Below are positions 7,509-13,801 of a DNA stretch of 20,065 bases, one piece after another; within the stretch, counting starts at the first letter, position 1, and the number at the start of each line of letters is the position of its first letter. Source of the stretch: DATCLS01 sp036563805 (GTDB lineage Bacteria > Actinomycetota > Acidimicrobiia > Acidimicrobiales > VFJN01); contig DATCLS010000059.1 in NCBI GenBank assembly GCA_036563805.1, positions 1 to 20,065 on the forward strand, given 5' to 3'. Below the pieces are notes generated by a model. The model saw only the letters and a list, made by a program, of their open reading frames with translations. It did not search any database and was not told the DNA's origin. The position numbers and the translations under genes were made by a program.

Positions 7509-8530
7509 CCGTGCACCACCTCCACCACGCGCTCGAGCACCGCGGGGTCGGTCTCGGGTAGCACCCCGTGCCCGAGGTTGAAGATGTGACCGGGCCGGCC
7601 GCCGTTGCGGGCCAGCACGTCGCGCACCTGCTCCTCGACCGCCGGCCAGGGGGCCAGGCAGATGGCGGGGTCGAGGTTGCCCTGGACGGCCACGTCGGGG
7701 CCGAGCCGGGCGCGGGCCTCGTCGAGCGGGACCCGCCAGTCGACGCCCACGACCGCGGCCCCGGCCTTGGCCAGCAGCGGCAGCAGCTCGCCGGTCGTCA
7801 CGCCGAAGTGGATGCCGGGCACGCCCAGCGACGCCACGCCGGCGAACACCTTGGCGCTGGCCGGCAGGACCAGCCGCTCGTACAGCGGCGGGCTCAGGGT
7901 GCCGGCCCAGCTGTCGAACAGCTGGAAGGCCGAGGCCCCGGCCTCGATCTGGGCCCGCAGTGAGGCCACCGCCAGGTCGGCCAGGCGGTCGAGCAGCCGG
8001 GCCCACAGGTCGGGCCGGCCCAGCATGAGCGCCTTGGTGCGCCCCAGCGTGCGCGACGGGCCACCCTCGATCAGGTAGCTGGCCACGGTGAACGGTGCCC
8101 CGGCGAAGCCGATGAGCGGCACCTCGCCCAGGGCCTCGACCGCGGCCCGCACGGTCTCCTGCACGTACGGGCAGTCGGTGCCGGGGTCGAGCGGCCGGAG
8201 CCGGTCGAGGTCGGACTCGTCGCGGAACGGCTCGGCCACCACCGGGCCGACGCCCGGGGCGATCTCGACGCCGAACCCGATCGCCGCCACCGGCACGACG
8301 ATGTCGCTGTAGAGGATGGCGGCGTCGACGCCGTAGCGCCGCACCGGCTGCAGGGTGATCTCGGTGGCGAGCTCGGGGTCGCGCACGGCGTCGAGGATGC
8401 TGCCCGTGCCCCGGATCGCCCGGTACTCGGGCAGCGACCGCCCGGCCTGGCGCATGAACCACACGGGAACCCGCTCGGCCGGCCGGTTGCGGCAGGCCGC
8501 CAGGAACGGTGCGTCGGGCGGTGGCGGCAT
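7493..8530 (-). CDS. hemE: uroporphyrinogen decarboxylase
   Basis: It decarboxylates the four acetate side chains of uroporphyrinogen III to give coproporphyrinogen III in the cytoplasm. The 345-residue product has normal family length. Signature PVWFMRQAGRSLPEYR (residues 22-37) carries the substrate-binding Arg residues. Asp76 in ILYSDIVV, Tyr152 in APFTVASYL and His321 in FNLGHGVLPETDP correspond to the family's active-site residues. ATG 8530 is chosen. GTG 8539, three codons earlier and preceded by GGGGA, is equally possible. Being first in the hemE-hemH-micro-ORF-hemG run and divergent from 8652, it should carry the operon promoter in 8531-8651, though I could not pick a convincing -35/-10 pair there. 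Confidence 0.96.
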   Translation of the reverse strand: MPPPPDAPFLAACRNRPAERVPVWFMRQAGRSLPEYRAIRGTGSILDAVRDPELATEITLQPVRRYGVDAAILYSDIVVPVAAIGFGVEIAPGVGPVVAEPFRDESDLDRLRPLDPGTDCPYVQETVRAAVEALGEVPLIGFAGAPFTVASYLIEGGPSRTLGRTKALMLGRPDLWARLLDRLADLAVASLRAQIEAGASAFQLFDSWAGTLSPPLYERLVLPASAKVFAGVASLGVPGIHFGVTTGELLPLLAKAGAAVVGVDWRVPLDEARARLGPDVAVQGNLDPAICLAPWPAVEEQVRDVLARNGGRPGHIFNLGHGVLPETDPAVLERVVEVVHGWQAQ

Positions 8531-8608
8531 CGTCGCCACGCTATCCCCGCGCTGTCCCGGCGACCGACCGAGGGCCTTCCCCCAGGTGGTCGGGGACGGA
8601 TGGGGGAT

Positions 8609-8627
8609 CCTCCCTGTCGACAGGAGG
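8609..8627. repeat. palindrome in the hemE / acidic-protein divergent gap
   Basis: CCTGTCGACAGG (8613-8624) is a perfect 12-bp palindrome. With one unpaired C, CCTCC (8609-8613) also pairs with GGAGG (8623-8627). It lies midway between the divergent starts at 8530 and 8652 and could be an operator for a dimeric regulator. No known consensus is matched with confidence. Confidence 0.45.
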
Positions 8628-8651
8628 CCGGCGGGCGGCGACCATGGGGCC

Positions 8652-9167
8652 ATGCGTTCGCCCGATGGTGATTCTGAGGCTCACGGCTCCGACGGCCTCG
8701 CCGGCGCCGAGTCCGGTAGCGACGGCGACGGCATCAGCCCCCTGGCCGACGGCTTCGCCGGCGACGAGGACGTCGACGCCGGCGGCGACGAGAGCGCGTT
8801 CGGGTCGGGCTGGTCGCGCGACACCGACGACAACCCCTTCTCCGAGCCCTTCTCCGAGCCGGCGTTCGGCCTCCAGCCCGACGGGGTCGACCACGAGGGC
8901 TTCGGCGACCACCTTGACCACGTGGCCTTCGGCGGGTTCGGCGACACCCACGGCGTCGACGCCGTCGAGCGGGGCGAGGCCGGCGGGCTGTCGGCCTTCG
9001 GGTTCGAGCCCGACCACGTCCCCGACACCGACCTGGACCTCACCGGCGACGGCGTCGTCGACGACAGCGACTTCCACGAGGCCTCGACCGCCTTCAGCGA
9101 CTTCCACGTCGATCCCGCCGACAGCCACGGCCATGCCCAGAACGAGGGCTTCTTCCACGCCGAGTAG
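8652..9167 (+). CDS. acidic Asp/Gly/Phe-rich protein with one dockerin/EF-hand-like loop, function unknown
   Basis: I do not recognise the 171-residue product. It is strongly acidic, dominated by Asp, Gly, Glu, His and Phe, with almost no Lys and few Arg. It has no signal peptide, membrane segment or predicted globular core. Features seen: a direct repeat FSEPFSEP near residue 60, several HxxFG/GFGD-like units between residues 75 and 120, and a calcium-loop motif DLTGDGVVDDSDF around residues 131-143. That motif fits the dockerin/EF-hand pattern (D-x-x-x-D-G-x-x-x-x-x-D) apart from Thr at position 3. Start ATG 8652 is the first Met in a long open frame and has no clear ribosome site. Composition and codon use point to a real gene rather than a shadow: the minus-strand alternative is equally open but has a less regular product. 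It could be a secreted or surface calcium binder exported by another route, or an intracellular disordered protein. Confidence 0.65.
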   Translation: MRSPDGDSEAHGSDGLAGAESGSDGDGISPLADGFAGDEDVDAGGDESAFGSGWSRDTDDNPFSEPFSEPAFGLQPDGVDHEGFGDHLDHVAFGGFGDTHGVDAVERGEAGGLSAFGFEPDHVPDTDLDLTGDGVVDDSDFHEASTAFSDFHVDPADSHGHAQNEGFFHAE

Positions 9168-9234
9168 GGGTCGACGCCAGGCCGATCACAGGCCGCTGAC
9201 CAGCGTCATCGGCCCGTCTGGGGCCGCGACCAGG

Positions 9235-9266
9235 TAGAGTGGTCGATTCCCGGACCGCCGGAGGAG
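9235..9266 (+). promoter_or_regulatory. -10 element and ribosome binding site of the HelD-like gene
   Basis: TAGAGT (9235-9240) fits an actinobacterial -10 (TAnnnT), with no convincing -35. GGAGGAG (9260-9266) sits 4 bases before TTG 9271 and fixes that unusual start. The 103-bp gap after the acidic protein holds nothing else I can identify. Confidence 0.5.
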
Positions 9267-9270
9267 CGGA

Positions 9271-11370
9271 TTGGCCACCCATCCCGATCTCGCCAGCGAA
9301 CAGTCGTATATCGATCATGCGTACGACTGCCTGGAGCGCGCACGGGAGTCCGCCACACGGCTGCGCTCGATGGTCGAAGTGGGCCAGGGCGGCACCGAAC
9401 AGGCCCGCTGGGAGCGCGAGATGATCGAGGGGAACATCGCCAACCGCCTCGACTATCTCAACGTCGGCGACGCCAGCCTCGTGTTCGGCCGGGTCGACCG
9501 GGCCCGGTCCGAGGGCGGCGACACCTACTACATCGGCCGCATCGCCGTGGCCGACGAGCGACAGGAGCCCGTGGTCGTCGACTGGCGGGCGCCGATCGCC
9601 GAGCCCTTCTACCGGGCCACCGGCCGGTCGCCGATGGGGCTGGTCCGGCGCCGGCACTTCGCCACCCGGGGCCGCCAGCTGCTCGGCATCGAGGACGAGC
9701 TGTTCGGCGAGGCGTCGGGCATCCTCGGCGGCGAGCTGCGGGTCGTCGACGAGGGCACCGAGATCCGGGGCACGGGCGCGCTGATCGCCGCGCTCGAGGA
9801 GGCCCGCACCGGCAAGCTCACCGACATCGTCGCCACGATCCAGGGCGAGCAGGACGAGGTCATCCGGTCCGAGCTTCCCGGCGTGCTGGTCGTGCAGGGC
9901 GGCCCCGGCACCGGCAAGACCGTCGTGGCGCTCCACCGGGCCGCCTACCTGCTGTACACGCACCGGTTCCCGCTCGAGGGCCAGGGCGTGCTCGTGGTCG
10001 GGCCCAACCGGCTGTTCCTCGGCTACATCGAGCGGGTCCTGCCCAGCCTGGGCGAGGCCGGCGTCGAGCTGGCCGTGCTCGCCGACCTGGTCGAGGACGT
10101 CCGGGTGCGGGGCTACGACCCGCCGGCCACCGCCCGCATCAAGGGCGACGCCCGGATGGCCAAGGTGCTGGCCAAGGCCGTGCGCGACCGCGAGCGCCCG
10201 TTGCGGGCGCCGCTGCGGGTCGGCTACGGCGTCCAGACGCTGACGCTCCCGCCCGAGCGCACGGCCGAGATCGTGTCCGACGCGCGGCGGCGCTTCCGGG
10301 TCCACAACGCCGGCCGCCGGTTCGTCGAGGCCCGGCTGTTCGAGGCGCTGGCCGAGGTCAGCCGGGTGCCGACCACGGCGGCCGAGGTGCGCGACCGGCT
10401 GCGGTTCGCGCCCGAGGTCCGCGAGGCGCTCGAGCGCATGTGGCCGGTCCTCACCCCGGCCGAGCTGCTCCACGACCTGTTCGGGTCCAAGGCGCTGATC
10501 GACCTGGCGGCCAGCCGGTACCTCGACGAGGACGAGCGGCGGGCGCTGTTCCGGCCCCGCAGCGACGACGTCCACTCGGTGGTCTGGACCAACGACGACG
10601 TGCCGCTGCTGGACGAGGCCCGCGAGCTGCTGGGCCCCAAGCCCAAACGCCGGCGCGAGCTGAACGGGGCCGACGACATCCGCACCTACGGCCACATCGT
10701 GGTCGACGAGGCGCAGGACCTGTCGCCGATGCAGCTGCGGATGCTGACCCGGCGCTCGCTCAACGGCTCGATGACCGTCGTGGGCGACATCGCCCAGGCC
10801 ACCGGCGTGTGGGCCCACGCCGGGTGGGACGAGATCCTCGAGCACCTGCCGCAGAAGCGGCCGTCGCGGCGGGCGGAGCTGTCGATCGGCTACCGCATCC
10901 CCGGCCCGACGATGGACCTGGCCGCCAAGGTGCTGGCCGTCGCCGCCCCCGAGCTGCAGCCGCCCCGCTCGGTCCGCCAGGTGGGCGACCCGCCCCGCAT
11001 CCTCGAGGTCGACGCCGCCGACCTCGCCGACCGGGTGGCGGCGGTCGCCGCCGAGGAGCTCGATGCGGTCGACCCGGGCAGCGTGGCCGTCATCGCCCCC
11101 CAGACGCTGGTCGACGACGTGGCCGCCGCCCTCGACCGGGCCGGCATCGAGTACGGCCGGGCGGCCCGCAACGGCCTGGCCGAGCGGGTGACGCTGGTGC
11201 CCGTCAGCCTGGTCAAGGGCCTCGAGCTCGACGCCGCCGTGGTCGTCGAGCCGTCCGCCATCGTCGCCGAGGAGGCCCAGGGCATGCGGGCCCTGTACGT
11301 CGCCCTGACCCGGGCCACCAAGCGGCTGGCCATCGTCCACGCCGAGCCGCTGCCCGACGCCCTGCGGTAG
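9271..11370 (+). CDS. helD: HelD-like UvrD/Rep-superfamily ATPase (RNA polymerase recycling factor)
   Basis: HelD proteins bind RNA polymerase and use ATP to strip it from stalled or terminated complexes. The 699-residue product starts at a TTG with a strong GGAGGAG site 4 bases upstream. An N-terminal helical region (SEQSYIDHAYDCLERARES, about residues 9-60) is followed by the DWRAPIAEPFYRAT segment seen in the family. Walker A is GGPGTGKT (210-217, Lys216) and Walker B is VVDEAQDLSP (Asp479, Glu480). Motif III-like VVGDIAQATG, motif V (VSLVKGLELDA) and motif VI (YVALTRATKRL) come in order. All ATPase residues appear intact. The helicase domain is split between residues 217 and 470 by the long insert typical of HelD. 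The reductase gene begins five bases after its stop, suggesting cotranscription. Confidence 0.92.
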   Translation: MATHPDLASEQSYIDHAYDCLERARESATRLRSMVEVGQGGTEQARWEREMIEGNIANRLDYLNVGDASLVFGRVDRARSEGGDTYYIGRIAVADERQEPVVVDWRAPIAEPFYRATGRSPMGLVRRRHFATRGRQLLGIEDELFGEASGILGGELRVVDEGTEIRGTGALIAALEEARTGKLTDIVATIQGEQDEVIRSELPGVLVVQGGPGTGKTVVALHRAAYLLYTHRFPLEGQGVLVVGPNRLFLGYIERVLPSLGEAGVELAVLADLVEDVRVRGYDPPATARIKGDARMAKVLAKAVRDRERPLRAPLRVGYGVQTLTLPPERTAEIVSDARRRFRVHNAGRRFVEARLFEALAEVSRVPTTAAEVRDRLRFAPEVREALERMWPVLTPAELLHDLFGSKALIDLAASRYLDEDERRALFRPRSDDVHSVVWTNDDVPLLDEARELLGPKPKRRRELNGADDIRTYGHIVVDEAQDLSPMQLRMLTRRSLNGSMTVVGDIAQATGVWAHAGWDEILEHLPQKRPSRRAELSIGYRIPGPTMDLAAKVLAVAAPELQPPRSVRQVGDPPRILEVDAADLADRVAAVAAEELDAVDPGSVAVIAPQTLVDDVAAALDRAGIEYGRAARNGLAERVTLVPVSLVKGLELDAAVVVEPSAIVAEEAQGMRALYVALTRATKRLAIVHAEPLPDALR

Positions 11371-11375
11371 GCGTC

Positions 11376-12065
11376 GTGGCCGCCCCCGTGCACGTGCTGC
11401 TGTCGTGCGCCGTGTCGGTGGACGGCTACCTCGACGACGCCTCGCCGGACCGCCTCCTCCTGTCCGACGAGGCCGACTTCGACCGCGTCGACGAGCTGCG
11501 GGCCGGCTGCGACGCCGTGCTGGTGGGCGCCGGGACGGTCCGGGCCGACGACCCCCGGCTCGAGGTCCGCTCGCCCGACCGGCGCAAGGACCGGCTCGAC
11601 CGGGGCCTGCCCGAGACGCCGCTCAAGGTCACGCTGACGGCCGGCGGCGCGCTCGACCCCGGGGCCCGGATGTTCGCCTCCGGCGAGTCGGTCGTCTACT
11701 GCGCCGCCCCGGCCGCCGCCAGGCTGCGCCGCCGCCTGGCCGGCGTGGCCGGCGCGGTCACCGTCGTCCCGACCGACCCTGGCTCCGGCCTGGCCCCGGT
11801 GCTGGCCGACCTGGCCGGGCGGGGCGTGGGCCGCCTGATGGTCGAGGGAGGTGGGCAGGTCCTCACCGCCTTCCTGACCGCCGGCCTGGCCGACGAGCTC
11901 TACCTGGCGGTGGCTCCGCTGTTCGTGGGCGACCCCGCCGCCCCGAGGGCGGTCGGGGCCGGCCGCTTCCCTCACGACGTCTCCCGCCGCATGCGGCTGG
12001 TCGACGTCCGGGCGGTGGGCGACATGGCCGTCCTCCACTATCTGCTGGAGCGGGCCGATGGCTGA
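11376..12065 (+). CDS. RibD C-terminal-type reductase (dihydrofolate-reductase fold)
   Basis: RibD-type reductases reduce the ribosyl chain of 5-amino-6-ribosylamino-uracil 5'-phosphate with NADPH in riboflavin synthesis. The 229-residue product opens VHVLLSCAVSVDGYLDD, the usual first strand and substrate loop. It then has the AVLVGAGTVRADDPRL motif (about residues 49-64) and RLMVEGGGQVLTAFL (about residues 152-166), the conserved cofactor-side motifs. It lacks the deaminase half found in fused RibD. GTG 11376 is chosen as the first start after the helD stop, and the ribosome site is weak. It overlaps the downstream deaminase by 8 bases, and the two together could supply both RibD activities. 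Other RibD-fold reductases act on unrelated substrates, so the exact reaction is inferred. Confidence 0.85.
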   Translation: MAAPVHVLLSCAVSVDGYLDDASPDRLLLSDEADFDRVDELRAGCDAVLVGAGTVRADDPRLEVRSPDRRKDRLDRGLPETPLKVTLTAGGALDPGARMFASGESVVYCAAPAAARLRRRLAGVAGAVTVVPTDPGSGLAPVLADLAGRGVGRLMVEGGGQVLTAFLTAGLADELYLAVAPLFVGDPAAPRAVGAGRFPHDVSRRMRLVDVRAVGDMAVLHYLLERADG

Positions 12066-12573
12066 CGGGCCCGGTGCTAGCGGCGAGCCCGACGGGTCGG
12101 CTGCGTCGGGCGGGCCGGGGGCGCCCGGCCCCGCCACCGACCGGGCCTGGCTGGCGCGGGCCATCGAGCTGTCGCGCGCCTGCCCGCCCGCGACCGGCGC
12201 CTTCTCGGTGGGGGCGATCGTGGTCGACGCGGCCGGCGAGGTCCTGGCCACCGGCTACTCCCGCCAGCACGAGCCCGCCGACCACGCCGAGGAGGTCGCC
12301 CTGGCCGCCCTCGATCCCGCTGACCCCCGGCTGACGGCGGCGACGATCTACAGCTCGCTGGAGCCGTGCAGCACCCGGGCGTCGCGGCCCCGGCCGTGCG
12401 CTCAGCTGATCGTCGCGTCGGGCATCGGCCGGGTCGTGTTCGCCTGGCGGGAACCGGCGGTGTTCGTCGACTGCACCGGGGCCGAGGACCTGCGGGCCGC
12501 CGGGCTCGAGGTGGTCGAGCTGCCCGAGCTGGCCGACGCGGTGCGCGCCGTCAACGCCCACCTGCTCGACTGA
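12058..12573 (+). CDS. zinc-dependent pyrimidine deaminase, RibD N-terminal / cytidine deaminase family
   Basis: The 171-residue product has the full cytidine-deaminase zinc site: His76-Ala-Glu78 (HAEEVAL) and Cys104 plus Cys114 in SLEPCSTRASRPRPC. Within this superfamily the PCx9C form and the LEPCS context match RibD-type deaminases, which deaminate the diaminopyrimidine intermediate of riboflavin synthesis. The first ~25 residues are a Gly/Ala/Pro-rich leader without family similarity. The ATG lies inside the end of the reductase gene (8-base overlap, with GGAG upstream), so the pair is probably translationally coupled. A nucleotide or antibiotic deaminase is the alternative, and the adjacent RibD-type reductase argues for riboflavin. 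Confidence 0.88.
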   Translation: MADGPGASGEPDGSAASGGPGAPGPATDRAWLARAIELSRACPPATGAFSVGAIVVDAAGEVLATGYSRQHEPADHAEEVALAALDPADPRLTAATIYSSLEPCSTRASRPRPCAQLIVASGIGRVVFAWREPAVFVDCTGAEDLRAAGLEVVELPELADAVRAVNAHLLD

Positions 12574-12574
12574 G

Positions 12575-12633
12575 CGGGCTCGTTCGCCCTGTGAGCGGCG
12601 CCGGTCTGCGGTCTCGTCTACGGGCTCGTTCGC
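12575..12633 (+). repeat. direct repeat in the gap between deaminase and dtxR-like genes
   Basis: CGGGCTCGTTCGC occurs at 12575-12587 and again at 12621-12633. The 138-bp gap between these convergent genes otherwise has only GC-rich partial inverted repeats. No U-tract terminator and no convincing ORF are seen. Confidence 0.6.
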
Positions 12634-12711
12634 GGCCCGGCGGGCTCGGCGGGCGGATCTTCGAGCTGGCGGGTCGGGCCCGGGGGCCGTGCCCTGATGG
12701 TCGGGCCGTGA

Positions 12712-13479
12712 TCAGGCCGGGACGGTCGGCCGCTCGTCGGCCGGCTCGTCCTGCTTCTGCGCCGTCGCCGGCTCCTCCTGCTCCTCGTCGGCGGCGTCCT
12801 GCTTGCGGACGCCGTGGGTGACGAGGATGCGGGCGGCGGCGAAGGCCCCGATGCCGACGTGCGTGCCGTCGATCTCGACGGTCATCGTGCCGTCGGGCGA
12901 CGTGGCGGTGACGACGCCGGACCGGCCGGGCTGGACGGCGGCGTCCTCGAGGAACACCAGCAGCCCCGGCGTGAACTCGAGCTCCTCGGGGATGCGGGTG
13001 ACCGTGAACATCTCACCCACGGGCACCTCGGCCAGCGGCACCGCGTTGGGGGCCGCGTAGCTCGAGCCGGGGATCGGGTTGCCGTGCGGGCAGGTCGTCG
13101 GGTTGTCGAGCAGGCGGTTGATGGCCCGCTCGACCGGGTCGGAGATCACGTGCTCCCACTTGCCGGCCTCGACGTGGGCCTCGGCCCACGACAGCCCGAG
13201 GATGTCGGTGAGCAGGCGCTCGGCCAGCCGGTGGCGGCGGACGACCTGCTCGGCGAGCTGCCGGCCGTCGGCGGTGAGGTTGATGACCGAGCCCGAGACG
13301 TCCACGAAGCCCTCGGCTTGCATCCGCTTGATCATCTCGGACACGGCCGGGCGCGACACACCGAGCCGCTCGGCGATGCGGGCCTGGATGACCGCAACGT
13401 CGTCCTCCTTGAGCTCCCAGATCGCCTCGCAGTACTCCTCGAAGGCAGGGTGGAACTCGGGTGTCTGGTACTCGGCCAC
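12712..13479 (-). CDS. DtxR/MntR-family metal-dependent repressor with altered primary metal site
   Basis: These dimeric repressors sense Fe2+ or Mn2+ and control metal uptake and storage. The 255-residue product has the winged helix (VAVIQARIAERLGVSRPAVS, about residues 28-47), the metal/dimer domain (RRHRLAERLLTDILGL) and a FeoA/SH3-like C-terminal domain (about residues 145-220). It ends with a ~35-residue acidic tail. Ancillary-site ligands are kept: His83, Glu87 and His102 match DtxR His79, Glu83 and His98. In the primary site Glu109 and His110 are kept, but DtxR Met10 is Glu15 and Cys102 is Gly106 (EAGKWEH). MntR would have Glu where Gly106 stands. The start is GTG 13479, just upstream of the family's usual start. 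It is divergent from lhr. Its metal cannot be assigned from the sequence. Confidence 0.9.
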   Translation of the reverse strand: MAEYQTPEFHPAFEEYCEAIWELKEDDVAVIQARIAERLGVSRPAVSEMIKRMQAEGFVDVSGSVINLTADGRQLAEQVVRRHRLAERLLTDILGLSWAEAHVEAGKWEHVISDPVERAINRLLDNPTTCPHGNPIPGSSYAAPNAVPLAEVPVGEMFTVTRIPEELEFTPGLLVFLEDAAVQPGRSGVVTATSPDGTMTVEIDGTHVGIGAFAAARILVTHGVRKQDAADEEQEEPATAQKQDEPADERPTVPA

Positions 13480-13801
13480 GGCCCCAGCCTAGAGCTTGTG
13501 CGCTTGGGATTGGCGAGGGCCGGGGGCCTGTGAGCGGACGGCCGCGGACCGTGACCAGGGTTTTCGCGAGAGCTCCCGAACTTTTCGGTTCTCGGGTTTG
13601 CGCGCGGGGGCCGCGGGGTAGTTTCTTGATCGATGCCAGCTGGGGGCGGGGTGCCTGTCCGCCCGCCCGCCCCGCCCCCCTGGCTCGATCTGAGCGGCGG
13701 CCCTCCGGGGCCGCCGCTGCGCGTTCCGGCCCGGGCCGACCGGGCGGCGCGCCGGTGGGGCGTCGCCGGCTGTCGGCAGGTGTCGGTGGGGCGCGGACCG
13801 G
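13480..13801. other. 322-bp non-coding gap between dtxR-like gene and lhr
   Basis: Divergent promoters for both neighbours are expected here. The A/T-richest part is 13555-13635. It contains CCGAA-CTT-TTCGG (13576-13588), a small hairpin flanked by CTCCCGAAC and GGTTCTCGGG, which partly mirror each other. A strong hairpin follows at 13693-13718. No open frame in the gap looks coding, and I did not recognise a known riboswitch or structured RNA. Confidence 0.5.
13693..13718. other. 11-bp perfect hairpin in the lhr leader
   Basis: AGCGGCGGCCC (13693-13703) and GGGCCGCCGCT (13708-13718) pair perfectly around a TCCG loop. There is no U-tract on either side, so it is not a classical intrinsic terminator. 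It lies 84 bases before the lhr start. It could be a transcript-end structure or part of a leader RNA. Confidence 0.5.

Noticed and set aside
8541..9158. Minus-strand frame over the acidic protein
   Set aside because: The product is Val/Gly/Ala/Glu-rich without motifs, while the plus strand carries a calcium-loop motif and a Met start. Not excluded with certainty.
9094..11340. A 748-codon minus-strand open frame
   Set aside because: It is antisense to the HelD-like gene, whose helicase motifs are all in order. The antisense product shows no recognisable motif.
12594..12821. Possible small plus-strand gene starting at GTG 12594
   Set aside because: The product is Arg/Ala/Pro-rich and runs into the end of the convergent dtxR-like gene. 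No ribosome site or motif.
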